DNA of 7,633 bases, taken from JACMLD01 sp036500065 (GTDB lineage Bacteria; Bacteroidota; Bacteroidia; Chitinophagales; Chitinophagaceae). Numbering within the stretch: the first letter of the stretch is position 1; every line of letters starts with the position of its first letter. The notes under the pieces were generated by a model. It saw nothing but the letters and a program-made list of their open reading frames with translations, was not told the origin of the DNA and ran no database searches. Positions 1-7,412 of the stretch are shown in pieces. The stretch is from contig DASYCT010000346.1 of NCBI GenBank assembly GCA_036500065.1, forward strand, positions 1 to 7,633, written 5' to 3'. Position numbers and translations under genes: made by a program.

Positions 1-915
1 GCGGAAGTAAAATCGGACCCTGTGACGGTGACCGTTCATCCCGACACGCCGGCCTACCTGCGCGTGTTGCCCACCGTGGTGATACAAAAGGATTTCGGCG
101 GTGTCAATATCACTGCGTTAAATAAGGCGAAGGACAATATCGGCGTTATCGTTATTACACCCGACAAGACCAATACCTTCCAGGTCATTGCACAGAACTA
201 TACCAACAGCGATTCCATTTCGATGAGTTTAAGAGGATACGACACCATACCCAGGAAGTTCGGCGTGTATATTACCGACCAGTGGAACAATATATCGGAT
301 ACTGTCTATGCTACCATTACTCCCATTTACGAAACGGCCATGAATAAAGCGTTGTTTCAACCCTACACCTTGCCGACCGATGCGCCGACCGGTTTTGGAT
401 GGGTCATCAACGATCTATGGGATAATAATACCGGCTCGCCCGGTTATCATACCACGCAGCCCATACAGCCGCTGGTATGGCCGGCCGTTATTACGTTCGA
501 TATGGGGCAGGCGGCCAAGCTAAGCCGTTATACGATATGGGACAGGGGCATCGATGGCAGCGGTAACTTTCTCTGGCAGGCGGGCGCCCCGCAGACATGG
601 GTATTATGGGGCAGGACGAGCACGCCGGTGGATGAGACCATGCCGGACGGTGATCACCTGCCACCCGTGGGGAGCACGACGCCGGGCGGCTGGGTAAACC
701 TGGGTGTTTTTCTATTGCCGGCCAAGCCTTCCGGTCTGCCCAACCCACAATACAGCAATGCCGACCTGGCATTCTGGAATGCGGGGTTTAGTTTTAATTT
801 TTCACTGGCATTGCCCAAGGTGCGCTATATCCGGTTTGAATGCATCCATAATATATCGTTTACGGACACTTTTTTCAATATAGAAGAACTGTCTTTCTGG
901 GGTGATTCAAGATAA
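1..915 (+). CDS. SusC/D-associated surface protein, DUF5126/DUF5000-like (5'-partial)
   Basis: The frame is open at the first base of the window, so this is the last 304 residues of a longer protein; the GTG at nt 22 is inside the gene and is not a start. Residues 1-108 look like an Ig-like DUF5126-type region: a GGV-N-I turn near 33-37, then FGVYITDQWNN-SDT near 87-100, the usual end of that region. From about residue 115 comes a discoidin-like (F5/8 type C-like, DUF5000-type) domain with DLWDNN (138-143), ITFDMG (164-169), LSRYTIWDR (174-182), TWVLWG (199-204), RYIRFE (275-280) and a final EELSFWG (295-301). Family knowledge: such proteins normally begin with a lipoprotein signal and a DUF4959 Fn3-like domain and sit directly after SusC/SusD genes, probably binding glycan at the cell surface. 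The N-terminal part and the SusC/SusD genes are outside the window, so they are inferred. The next gene starts 12 nt downstream. No enzymatic role is visible. Confidence 0.85.
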   Translation, partial: AEVKSDPVTVTVHPDTPAYLRVLPTVVIQKDFGGVNITALNKAKDNIGVIVITPDKTNTFQVIAQNYTNSDSISMSLRGYDTIPRKFGVYITDQWNNISDTVYATITPIYETAMNKALFQPYTLPTDAPTGFGWVINDLWDNNTGSPGYHTTQPIQPLVWPAVITFDMGQAAKLSRYTIWDRGIDGSGNFLWQAGAPQTWVLWGRTSTPVDETMPDGDHLPPVGSTTPGGWVNLGVFLLPAKPSGLPNPQYSNADLAFWNAGFSFNFSLALPKVRYIRFECIHNISFTDTFFNIEELSFWGDSR

Positions 916-933
916 ACTTATTAAAAAATGAAA
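916..933 (+). promoter_or_regulatory. A-rich translation start region with two possible ATGs
   Basis: The 12-nt gap after the previous stop is AT-only except for one C and ends in a run of A just before ATG 928; a second in-frame ATG follows at 934. There is no Shine-Dalgarno core. A-rich leaders of this kind are common at Bacteroidota starts. I chose 928 because it keeps one more Lys in the signal peptide n-region, but 934 is nearly as good and gives the same mature lipoprotein. Confidence 0.35.
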
Positions 934-2157
934 ATGAAAAATTATTATATAAGTATCCTGGCTTTGCTGGCCATCCTCGTGCAGGTACCGGGTTGCAGCA
1001 AGAAGCCTACCGATTACAAATCTTTTCTCAACGGGCAGGAGATTGTTTACCCGGGTGTGGTATCCATCTTCGCCGTATATGCCGGCAACGGGCGCCTGAT
1101 GCTGGCCTGGCATCCCAGTTCCGACCCGAGCATCAGCAAATACACCGTGTACTGGAACAACAAAGCCGATTCCGTCGTGTTGAATGCGGGTTCGCACAAT
1201 CCCGCGGACACGATCAAGTGTATTATCAGCAACCTCGCGGAATACGACTATACTTTTTTTATTTATTCGTATGATGCCAAAGGCAACGTATCGGTGCCAA
1301 CGGAAATCGATAATGCGCATGTGTACGGACCGGTATACCAGGCAGGGCTTCATAACCGGCCGGTCAATACAGGTATTCCCGCCGTGGTAAACCCGGACGG
1401 ATCGCTGACCGTCAGTTTCCTCGCCTCCATCGATTCGATCAATATCACTACCCGTATCAGTTATACCAATACAAGCGGCGTCCCGGTGCAGGCCAATCTT
1501 TCACCGGACAGCAGCGCTATTACCCTGCCGGCCTATAAAACCGGTACCCAGTTGCTGTACCAGTCTTCTTTTGTCCCCAGGCGATTGACCCTTGATACTT
1601 TTTATACGCTTAAACCCGATACCATACCAGCAGCTTATAGCCTGGTTATATGTGATAAGTCATTGTTCCGTGCCGTAAACCTCCCCCATGATATGCAGCC
1701 TTACGATCCCGGCAGCACCTACCTCTCACGGCTTTGGGATGGCAATATGCAGCCAAGAGATTATCCCAACGTATTCCACAGCGATGGAGCGAATGCGCTG
1801 CCGCAAAGTGTTACATTCGATATGGGAAAAGTATATACCAGCCTGAGCAGGGCAGAAGAAACGGGCAGGACCTGTTGCCATAACCCGGTCGATTTTGAAA
1901 TATGGACGATCGCCGATACCACCGGGGCTATCAGCCAGCTTGCACCGAATAACAGTGGATGGAAGGCCGACGTACAGGCCAAAGGCTGGACGCTGCTAAA
2001 AGAAACGATCAGGACCGATGACGGTGTGGCCCCGCTGGATATAGACCTGGGGAGCAACCCGCCTCCTGCACGGTTTATCATCATACGGGTATTACAAACG
2101 GCCACAGGACAGAATTATGTAAACATGAGCCAGGTTACCTTCTGGAACAAACAGTAA
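928..2157 (+). CDS. DUF4998-like surface lipoprotein with C-terminal discoidin-like domain
   Basis: The 409-residue protein starts with a Lys-rich n-region, a hydrophobic stretch (residues 8-20) and a lipobox-like V-P-G-C ending at Cys23, so it is predicted to be a lipoprotein. The Pro at -2 is slightly off consensus, and the residues after Cys (S-K-K) lack the acidic run typical of Bacteroidota surface-export signals, so surface versus periplasmic location is open. Residues 28 to about 225 look like DUF4998: DYKSFLNGQEIVYPG near the start, a WHPSSDPSISKYTVYWNN strand pair (61-78) and an Fn3-like YDYTFFIYSYDAKGNVS (106-122). Residues 250-409 are a discoidin-like domain resembling the one in the preceding gene: RLWDGN (268-273), FHS (283-285), VTFDMG (295-300), LSR (306-308), FEIW (323-326), ARFIIIRV (381-388) and a final VTFW (403-406). 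Family members accompany SusC/SusD pairs and probably bind glycan, but their exact role is not established. The gene lies 12 nt after its partner and 15 nt before the GH95 gene, which indicates one transcript. Confidence 0.85.
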   Translation: MKMKNYYISILALLAILVQVPGCSKKPTDYKSFLNGQEIVYPGVVSIFAVYAGNGRLMLAWHPSSDPSISKYTVYWNNKADSVVLNAGSHNPADTIKCIISNLAEYDYTFFIYSYDAKGNVSVPTEIDNAHVYGPVYQAGLHNRPVNTGIPAVVNPDGSLTVSFLASIDSINITTRISYTNTSGVPVQANLSPDSSAITLPAYKTGTQLLYQSSFVPRRLTLDTFYTLKPDTIPAAYSLVICDKSLFRAVNLPHDMQPYDPGSTYLSRLWDGNMQPRDYPNVFHSDGANALPQSVTFDMGKVYTSLSRAEETGRTCCHNPVDFEIWTIADTTGAISQLAPNNSGWKADVQAKGWTLLKETIRTDDGVAPLDIDLGSNPPPARFIIIRVLQTATGQNYVNMSQVTFWNKQ

Positions 2158-2172
2158 TCTTATTTACAGGTT

Positions 2173-4560
2173 ATGATAAAGAAAGGATTTTCGTTTATTC
2201 TTTGCGGATGCTGGGCGGCAGCTGTTGCACAGCAGGCGCCTCTTTGCCTCCGCTATGATCAGCCGGCAGTCGTATGGGAAGAAAGCCTGCCACTGGGCAA
2301 CGGTCGGCTGGGCATGATGCCCGACGGGGGAGTGATGAAGGATAGGATCGTATTAAATGATATTACACTCTGGTCGGGTTCACCACAGGACGCCAATAAC
2401 TATGAAGCCTGGAAAAGCCTGCCGGAAATCCGTTCCCTGTTGCTACAGGGAAAAAACGACGAAGCCCAGGTCCTGGTGGATAAATCATTTATCTGTAAGG
2501 GCCCGGGATCGGGGGGAACCCGCTGGGGTTGTTTTCAAATACTGGGCAACCTGGATATGCAGTTTCATTATCCCGGCAACGATTCAGTGGCAAGGTTCAC
2601 GCATTACGAGCGATCGCTGTCGCTTGACAGCGCCATTGCTGGTTGTTCGTATGAAGTGGGCGGCGTTCATTATAAGCGAACCTATTTCACGAGTTTCGAT
2701 GATGATGTATCCATTATCCGGATCACAGCAGATAAACCGGGGCAACTAAATTGCAGCATCTCGATGAACCGCCCGGAAAGAGCTGCCGTATCCACTGATG
2801 GTCGTGAACTGCAACTACAGGGACAGCTGGACAATGGCACCGATGGCAAGGGCATGCAATTCCTCGCGAGGGTAAGGGCGCAGCTGACCGGTGGCAGGCT
2901 TGCTGCCAGCGGGCAATCACTCGACATACACGATGCCACGGAAATAGTGCTGTATGTTTCGGCCGCCACTGACTGGAAAAATCCTTCCTTCCGTCAAAAA
3001 ACACTTCGCACGCTGGAAGTCGCTATGCAAAAACCGTATGCACAGGAAAGAAAGGAGCATATAGCCCGTTTCCGGAAATTATTCGGGCGGCTGCAATTGC
3101 AGATAGGAACACCGGAAGCGGATACCCTGACCACGATAGAACGCCTGCTGCGTTTCCACAAAGCCCCTTTGAGTGATAATACACTGCCGGCGCTGTTTTT
3201 CCAGTTTGGCCGTTACTTAAGCATCAGCAGTACCCGGGTGGGGCTGTTGCCGCCCAACCTGCAAGGGCTTTGGGCCAACCAGCTTCATACACCCTGGAAC
3301 GGTGATTATCACCTGGACATCAACGTGCAAATGAACCATTGGCCGGTGGAAGTGGGTAATCTTTCGGAACTGGACCTGCCGCTGGCCGAACTGGTAAAAA
3401 GCCTCGTGCCCAATGGTGAGAAGACAGCCAAAGCCTATTATAACGCCGATGGATGGATAGCCCATGTGATCACCAATATCTGGGGATGGACGGAGCCGGG
3501 CGAATCGGCATCATGGGGTGTTACCAAATCAGGAGCGGGCTGGCTTTGCAACAACCTTTGGCAGCATTATGCATTTACCAACGACACCGCTTATTTAAAA
3601 GATATTTACCCGGTGCTGATGGGCGCTGCCCGGTTTTATAACAGCATGTTGATAAAGGACCCTAAAACGGGTTGGATGGTAACCGCGCCTTCTTCTTCGC
3701 CGGAGAATTGGTTTTACCTGCCCAATGGCCATTCCGCCAGTATCTGCATGGGTCCCACCATCGAGAACCAGATCATCCGGGAATTATTCAGCAATGTGAT
3801 TGAGGCCTCGCGGCTTCTTCACAAAGATGCTGCCCTGCGCGGGACACTCGGGGCCAGTCTTGCCCAACTGCCTCCCCCGGGACAGATTGCAAAAGACGGA
3901 AGGCTGATGGAATGGATGGAGGACTATAAGGAAACAGATGTGCATCACCGGCATATATCACATTTATATGGATTGTATCCTGCCAACCTTATTACGCCGG
4001 AGTCCACGCCGGAGTTGGCGGAAGCCTGTAAGAAGACACTGGAAGCGAGGGGAGATGATGGCCCGGGTTGGAGCATTGCCTATAAATTATTGTTTTGGGC
4101 AAGGCTGCACGATGGTAACAGGGCATGGCGATTATTGACGCAATTACTGACACCGACCCTGCGCACGGATATAAATTATGGTGCGGGTGGCGGCGTGTAT
4201 CCAAGCCTGCTGGCTGCGGGGCCACCTTTCCAAATCGATGGCAATTTTGGCGGAGCGGCGGGCATCGCTGAGATGCTGCTGCAAAGCCATGCGGGATTTA
4301 TTGAATTGCTGCCGGCCATACCGGATCATTGGAAGGCGTCGGGATGGGTTAAAGGACTTAAGGCCCGCGGGAACTTTACCGTGGACATAACATGGAAAAA
4401 CGGCAAAGTAACGCATTACCGTATCGCTTCCGATCAGCCGCGCAGGGTTAAAATAAAAGTAAATGGTGAGCTAAAAGAAATCATCTCGCAAAACCTCTAT
4501 GATACAAAAAATATCCATTACCGACGCCCGCTATCCCCTGCACAAAGGGGCGGGAAGTGA
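2173..4560 (+). CDS. GH95 family glycosidase, probable alpha-L-fucosidase
   Basis: This 795-residue secreted enzyme, of normal family length, should hydrolyse terminal alpha-L-fucosyl (or alpha-L-galactosyl) residues from glycans by inversion. Residues 1-19 look like a Sec signal peptide with cleavage after A-V-A, which suggests the periplasm. The N-terminal beta-sandwich carries the family signatures SLPLGNGRLG (38-47) and LNDITLWSG (61-69). The catalytic helical-barrel domain (about 290-720) contains PNLQGLW (361-367), the active-site segment LDINVQMNHWPVE (381-393), SSSPEN (507-512), RHISHLYGLYP (593-603) and FQIDGNFGG (686-694). By comparison with the Bifidobacterium AfcA enzyme, Glu511 is the general acid and Asp689 the base partner. 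The Asn pair that activates water there is Asp382 and Asn384 here, an unusual first position. A C-terminal beta domain ends near residue 770. The last 20 or so residues overlap the next gene and look non-native. Fucose is the likely substrate because fucD follows directly; L-galactose remains possible. Confidence 0.93.
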   Translation: MIKKGFSFILCGCWAAAVAQQAPLCLRYDQPAVVWEESLPLGNGRLGMMPDGGVMKDRIVLNDITLWSGSPQDANNYEAWKSLPEIRSLLLQGKNDEAQVLVDKSFICKGPGSGGTRWGCFQILGNLDMQFHYPGNDSVARFTHYERSLSLDSAIAGCSYEVGGVHYKRTYFTSFDDDVSIIRITADKPGQLNCSISMNRPERAAVSTDGRELQLQGQLDNGTDGKGMQFLARVRAQLTGGRLAASGQSLDIHDATEIVLYVSAATDWKNPSFRQKTLRTLEVAMQKPYAQERKEHIARFRKLFGRLQLQIGTPEADTLTTIERLLRFHKAPLSDNTLPALFFQFGRYLSISSTRVGLLPPNLQGLWANQLHTPWNGDYHLDINVQMNHWPVEVGNLSELDLPLAELVKSLVPNGEKTAKAYYNADGWIAHVITNIWGWTEPGESASWGVTKSGAGWLCNNLWQHYAFTNDTAYLKDIYPVLMGAARFYNSMLIKDPKTGWMVTAPSSSPENWFYLPNGHSASICMGPTIENQIIRELFSNVIEASRLLHKDAALRGTLGASLAQLPPPGQIAKDGRLMEWMEDYKETDVHHRHISHLYGLYPANLITPESTPELAEACKKTLEARGDDGPGWSIAYKLLFWARLHDGNRAWRLLTQLLTPTLRTDINYGAGGGVYPSLLAAGPPFQIDGNFGGAAGIAEMLLQSHAGFIELLPAIPDHWKASGWVKGLKARGNFTVDITWKNGKVTHYRIASDQPRRVKIKVNGELKEIISQNLYDTKNIHYRRPLSPAQRGGK
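4499..4560 (+). other. 62-nt out-of-frame overlap of GH95 and fucD coding sequences
   Basis: The 62 bases are read in two frames: as the first 20 codons of fucD, which match the FucD family N-terminus, and as the last 19-20 codons plus TGA of the GH95 gene. The GH95 reading (ending RRPLSPAQRGGK) is basic, Pro-rich and does not resemble a family C-terminus. The simplest inference is that the GH95 stop was lost and translation now runs into fucD, or that the DNA has a sequencing error just upstream. Confidence 0.75.
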
Positions 4561-5719
4561 CGCCATACACCGCGATCCTGTGTATTCGTATGCCGTGACC
4601 CGGCTTCAGGATGACAGCGGGCTTACCGGGACCGGCTTTGCTTTTACACTGGGAGAAGGAAATGACATGGTGTGCAATGCCGCCCGGTTTTATGCAGAAA
4701 AACTCAAAGGAAAAGACATAGAGGAATTAATGGCCGGTTTTGGCAATACCTTTAACCTGTTGTCCAACGAGCAGCAGTTTCGCTGGCTCGGGCCGCACAA
4801 AGGAGTGGTCCATCTCGGCCTGGCTTCCGTGACAAATGCCTGTTTTGATCTCTGGGCAAAGAAAAGAGGGGTGCCGCTCTGGAAATTGTTGATCGATCTT
4901 TCACCGGAAGAAATCGTACGGACCCTGGATCTTTCTTACCTGGAAGATGAACTGACAAAAGAGGAGGCATTGGCCTTATTGAAACAGGTTTCGGTGGGTA
5001 AGACAGAGCGGGAGAAAATACTGGCAACAGGTTACCCGGGTTACGACACCTCTATCGGCTGGTTTAATTATCCCGACAAACAGGTTCGTGAAAATACCAT
5101 TAAGGCAGTCAGCGAAGGCTTTACCGCCATGAAGCTGAAAGTAGGGTCGGCAGATCCCGAAAGGGACATCCGCCGTGCCAACATCGTGCGCGAGGCCGCG
5201 GGGGATGGGATACGGGTAATGCTGGATGCCAACCAGCAATGGACACTCCCCCAGGCTTTCCAGGTATGCAGGCAATTGCAGGGCATGAACCCCTATTGGA
5301 TCGAAGAGCCCACACATCCCGATGATGTGCTGGCCCATAAGACGTTGGCACGGGCCATCGCTCCTACCAAACTGGCGTTGGGAGAACATGTACCCAACCG
5401 CATCGTATTCAAGAATTACCTGCAAACCGGTTGCGCCGGGTTCATACAGGTAGATGCGGTGAGGGTAGGAGGTGTGAGCGAGTTTATTACGGTAAGTCTT
5501 TTATGTCGTAAATACGGCATACCGGTGGTTCCGCATGTGGGAGATATGGGACAGTTGCACCAGCACCTGGTATTGTTTAATCATATCAGCCTGGGTCATG
5601 AGGCGTTGTTCCTGGAACATATCCCACACCTGCAACCGCATTTTGTTCACCCGGTGCATATTGAAAACGGGGTATATCGCACGCCCCGGGAGCCGGGCAG
5701 CAGTTGCGATCTTAAATAA
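4499..5719 (+). CDS. fucD: L-fuconate dehydratase, enolase superfamily
   Basis: The protein should dehydrate L-fuconate to 2-keto-3-deoxy-L-fuconate in the cytoplasm, a step of the non-phosphorylating L-fucose pathway. The sequence follows the Xanthomonas campestris FucD / human ENOSF1 pattern from the first residues (ITDARYP, then GSDA and DPVYSYAV) through RWLGPHKGVVH (95-105). Superfamily catalytic residues are all visible: Lys212-x-Lys214 in MKLKVG; metal ligands Asp243 (DANQ), Glu269 (IEEP) and Glu296 (GEH); and the Asp319/His346 dyad (IQVDAVRVGG and VPHVG). ATG 4499 is chosen because the family homology begins there, even though it lies 62 nt inside the GH95 gene, in a different frame; translational coupling is likely. 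At 406 residues it ends right after the P-R-E-P-G motif, about 30 residues earlier than Xanthomonas FucD (about 440), so the usual C-terminal tail is missing. The Xanthomonas enzyme also accepts L-galactonate and other acid sugars, so L-fuconate is the best but not the only candidate. Confidence 0.92.
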   Translation: MIQKISITDARYPLHKGAGSDAIHRDPVYSYAVTRLQDDSGLTGTGFAFTLGEGNDMVCNAARFYAEKLKGKDIEELMAGFGNTFNLLSNEQQFRWLGPHKGVVHLGLASVTNACFDLWAKKRGVPLWKLLIDLSPEEIVRTLDLSYLEDELTKEEALALLKQVSVGKTEREKILATGYPGYDTSIGWFNYPDKQVRENTIKAVSEGFTAMKLKVGSADPERDIRRANIVREAAGDGIRVMLDANQQWTLPQAFQVCRQLQGMNPYWIEEPTHPDDVLAHKTLARAIAPTKLALGEHVPNRIVFKNYLQTGCAGFIQVDAVRVGGVSEFITVSLLCRKYGIPVVPHVGDMGQLHQHLVLFNHISLGHEALFLEHIPHLQPHFVHPVHIENGVYRTPREPGSSCDLK

Positions 5720-5733
5720 TAACAAGCCCTTAC

Positions 5734-7380
5734 ATGATAAAGACACCCGATAGTATCATCTGCGTTCTGTATATCCTCGGCATTGTTGCCGTAGGCTTAT
5801 GGACCGGGCTGAAAAAGAAAAAGACGGAGGCTTCTTCCAGCGATTATTTCCTGGCGGGCAAAACGTTGAAATGGCCGATGATAGGACTGGCGCTTTTCGC
5901 TACCAATATCTCCTGCCTTCACCTGGTAAGTCTTGCCCAGAGTGGTTTCGATACAGGACTACTAAGCGGTAATTTCGAGTGGATGGCGGCTTTTACGCTG
6001 GTGCTGCTGGCGCTGTTCTTCGCTCCCTTCTATATTCGCAGCGGCGTGAGCACCCTGCCCGATTTTTTGGAACGAAGGTACAATCGCGCCTGCCGTGACT
6101 GGCTTACGTTTGTGTCCATCCTGTCGGCTATTCTTATCCATATCGCTTTTTCGCTGCTTGCAGGAGGTATCGTGCTGAAAACGCTTTTTGGTATAAATAT
6201 GTACAGCAGCGTGATCGTGATAGCCGCCATCACAGCTGTATATACCATCATCGGCGGACTGAGGGCCGTGGTCATCACCGAGAGTATCCAGACCATTGTG
6301 CTGGTAGCCGGCGCCGTTGTGATCACCATTGCCTGTTTTGGTAAAATGGGCGGCTGGCATAATATGGTGGCTACCCTGCAGGAAACAGGACACCCGGAAA
6401 AGCTCGTCATGTTGCGTCCTCATGCTGATGGCAGCGGGCTTCCCTGGTATTCCGTATTCCTGGGTTACCCGGTCCTCGGCATCTGGTACTGGTGTGCCGA
6501 CCAGACCATCGTGCAGCGCATACTGGGAGCAAAAGATGAAAACAATGCCCGGGTAGGACCGTTGTTTTGTGGCTTTATAAAGATATTACCGGTATTCATT
6601 TTTATCGTACCGGGCCTGTTTGCCTTCACCCTCGCGCAGAAAGGCCTGCTCAATATACACTCCCTGCAAACCACCGATGCGGCAGGCCATACGATCACCA
6701 ACAGCAAGAGCATCTATACCCTGATGATTACGCAACTGGTGCCTACCGGCCTGGTGGGTATTATCGTGGCTGCACTGCTTTCGGGGCTGATGAGCCAGGT
6801 ATCGGGAGCGCTCAATTCCATCTCTACGCTCGTGAGTTTTGATCTCTACCGGCGTTTCCGGCCGGGCGCCAATGAAAAACAGCTGGTCCGGGTGGGGCGT
6901 ATAGCCGCCGGCGTGGCACTGGCCTGTTCTATTCCCCTCCTGCCGCTGTTGAACAGCTACGGAAGTATTTTCACCGGCATAAACGAGATCATTACCCATA
7001 TAGCGCCTCCTATCACCTGCGTGTTTGTGCTCGGCGTATTCTGGAAAAAAGCATCCGCCAAAGCTGCACAATATACCCTGCTGCTGGGTTCGACACTTGG
7101 CGCGCTGGTATATGCGATTAATAAGGTATATCCACAAATGCCCATGGCGGCCATTCCTTTTTTGATGATAGCGTTTTATCTTTTTGTGATCTGCCTGTTG
7201 ATGCAGGTGGTCTTGTCTTATATATACCCGGTAAGGCATACGGCGGAAAGCGCCGTGCTGTACTGGAAATCTCCCCTCGAACCCCTGCGGTACAAGGGTT
7301 GGAAGGGATTGGGGAATTATAAATTATTATCCGTTGTCTTACTGGCGGTCATGGCAACGTTGTATTGGATATTCAACTAA
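5734..7380 (+). CDS. SGLT-like sodium:solute symporter (SSS family), probable fucose transporter
   Basis: This 548-residue inner-membrane protein has about 14 hydrophobic segments in LeuT-fold order, with the first at 7-25, and a length close to Vibrio vSGLT. It should import a free monosaccharide with a cation, most likely the sugar released by the GH95 enzyme. Its motifs are close to human SGLT1: FATNIS (55-60), a His at 63, NFEWMAA (80-86), YTIIGGLRAVV (170-180), WYWCADQTIVQR (251-262), FCGFIKILP (278-286), LNSISTLVSFDLY (360-372) and THIAPPITCVFVLGVFWKK (421-439). By alignment from memory with SGLT1, the sugar-contact positions Asn78, His83, Glu102, Tyr290, Trp291 and Lys321 correspond to Asn58, His63, Glu82, Tyr252, Trp253 and Lys283, while Thr287 is Gly249 and Gln457 is Asn417. 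The Na2-site serines are partly replaced (Gly351, Ser354, Gln355). It starts 14 nt after fucD. It is unrelated to the MFS fucose permease FucP. The family call is firm; the substrate is inferred from its neighbours. Confidence 0.92.
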   Translation: MIKTPDSIICVLYILGIVAVGLWTGLKKKKTEASSSDYFLAGKTLKWPMIGLALFATNISCLHLVSLAQSGFDTGLLSGNFEWMAAFTLVLLALFFAPFYIRSGVSTLPDFLERRYNRACRDWLTFVSILSAILIHIAFSLLAGGIVLKTLFGINMYSSVIVIAAITAVYTIIGGLRAVVITESIQTIVLVAGAVVITIACFGKMGGWHNMVATLQETGHPEKLVMLRPHADGSGLPWYSVFLGYPVLGIWYWCADQTIVQRILGAKDENNARVGPLFCGFIKILPVFIFIVPGLFAFTLAQKGLLNIHSLQTTDAAGHTITNSKSIYTLMITQLVPTGLVGIIVAALLSGLMSQVSGALNSISTLVSFDLYRRFRPGANEKQLVRVGRIAAGVALACSIPLLPLLNSYGSIFTGINEIITHIAPPITCVFVLGVFWKKASAKAAQYTLLLGSTLGALVYAINKVYPQMPMAAIPFLMIAFYLFVICLLMQVVLSYIYPVRHTAESAVLYWKSPLEPLRYKGWKGLGNYKLLSVVLLAVMATLYWIFN

Positions 7381-7412
7381 TAAATAAATAGTAAACGGAA
7401 TAAATCAGAATC
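7381..7412 (+). other. Intergenic spacer, AT-rich, no clear signal
   Basis: This is the longest non-coding gap in the window at 32 nt. It begins with further stop codons (TAA in frame with the symporter, and TAA and TAG in the other frames) and is A-rich up to the SDR start. I see no hairpin that could act as a terminator and no Bacteroidota -7 type TAnnTTTG box, so read-through from the symporter into the next gene is expected. Confidence 0.6.

Noticed and set aside
907..1353. Minus-strand open frame (148 codons) opposite the lipoprotein gene
   Set aside because: It covers the signal peptide and DUF4998 region of a convincing + strand gene, spans the operon gap, and shows no domain signature.
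4976..5425. Minus-strand open frame (149 codons) opposite fucD
   Set aside because: The + strand holds all the catalytic residues of FucD over this stretch, so the reverse reading is a shadow.
5962..6423. Minus-strand open frame (153 codons) opposite the first half of the symporter
   Set aside because: Same composition artefact; it is contained in the real gene and has no start context or family motif.
6586..7239. Long minus-strand open frame (217 codons) opposite the symporter
   Set aside because: It lies wholly inside a strongly supported gene. Its product is rich in His, Gln and Arg, with no recognisable domain, as expected from the complement of a hydrophobic membrane protein.
5734..7380. 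Calling the transporter FucP
   Set aside because: FucP is a major-facilitator proton symporter. This protein has SSS/SGLT motifs, so only the function, not the symbol, could be shared.
7381..7412. Possible terminator or internal promoter before the SDR
   Set aside because: No inverted repeat with a T-run and no -33/-7 pair of the Bacteroidota type is visible in the 32 nt.
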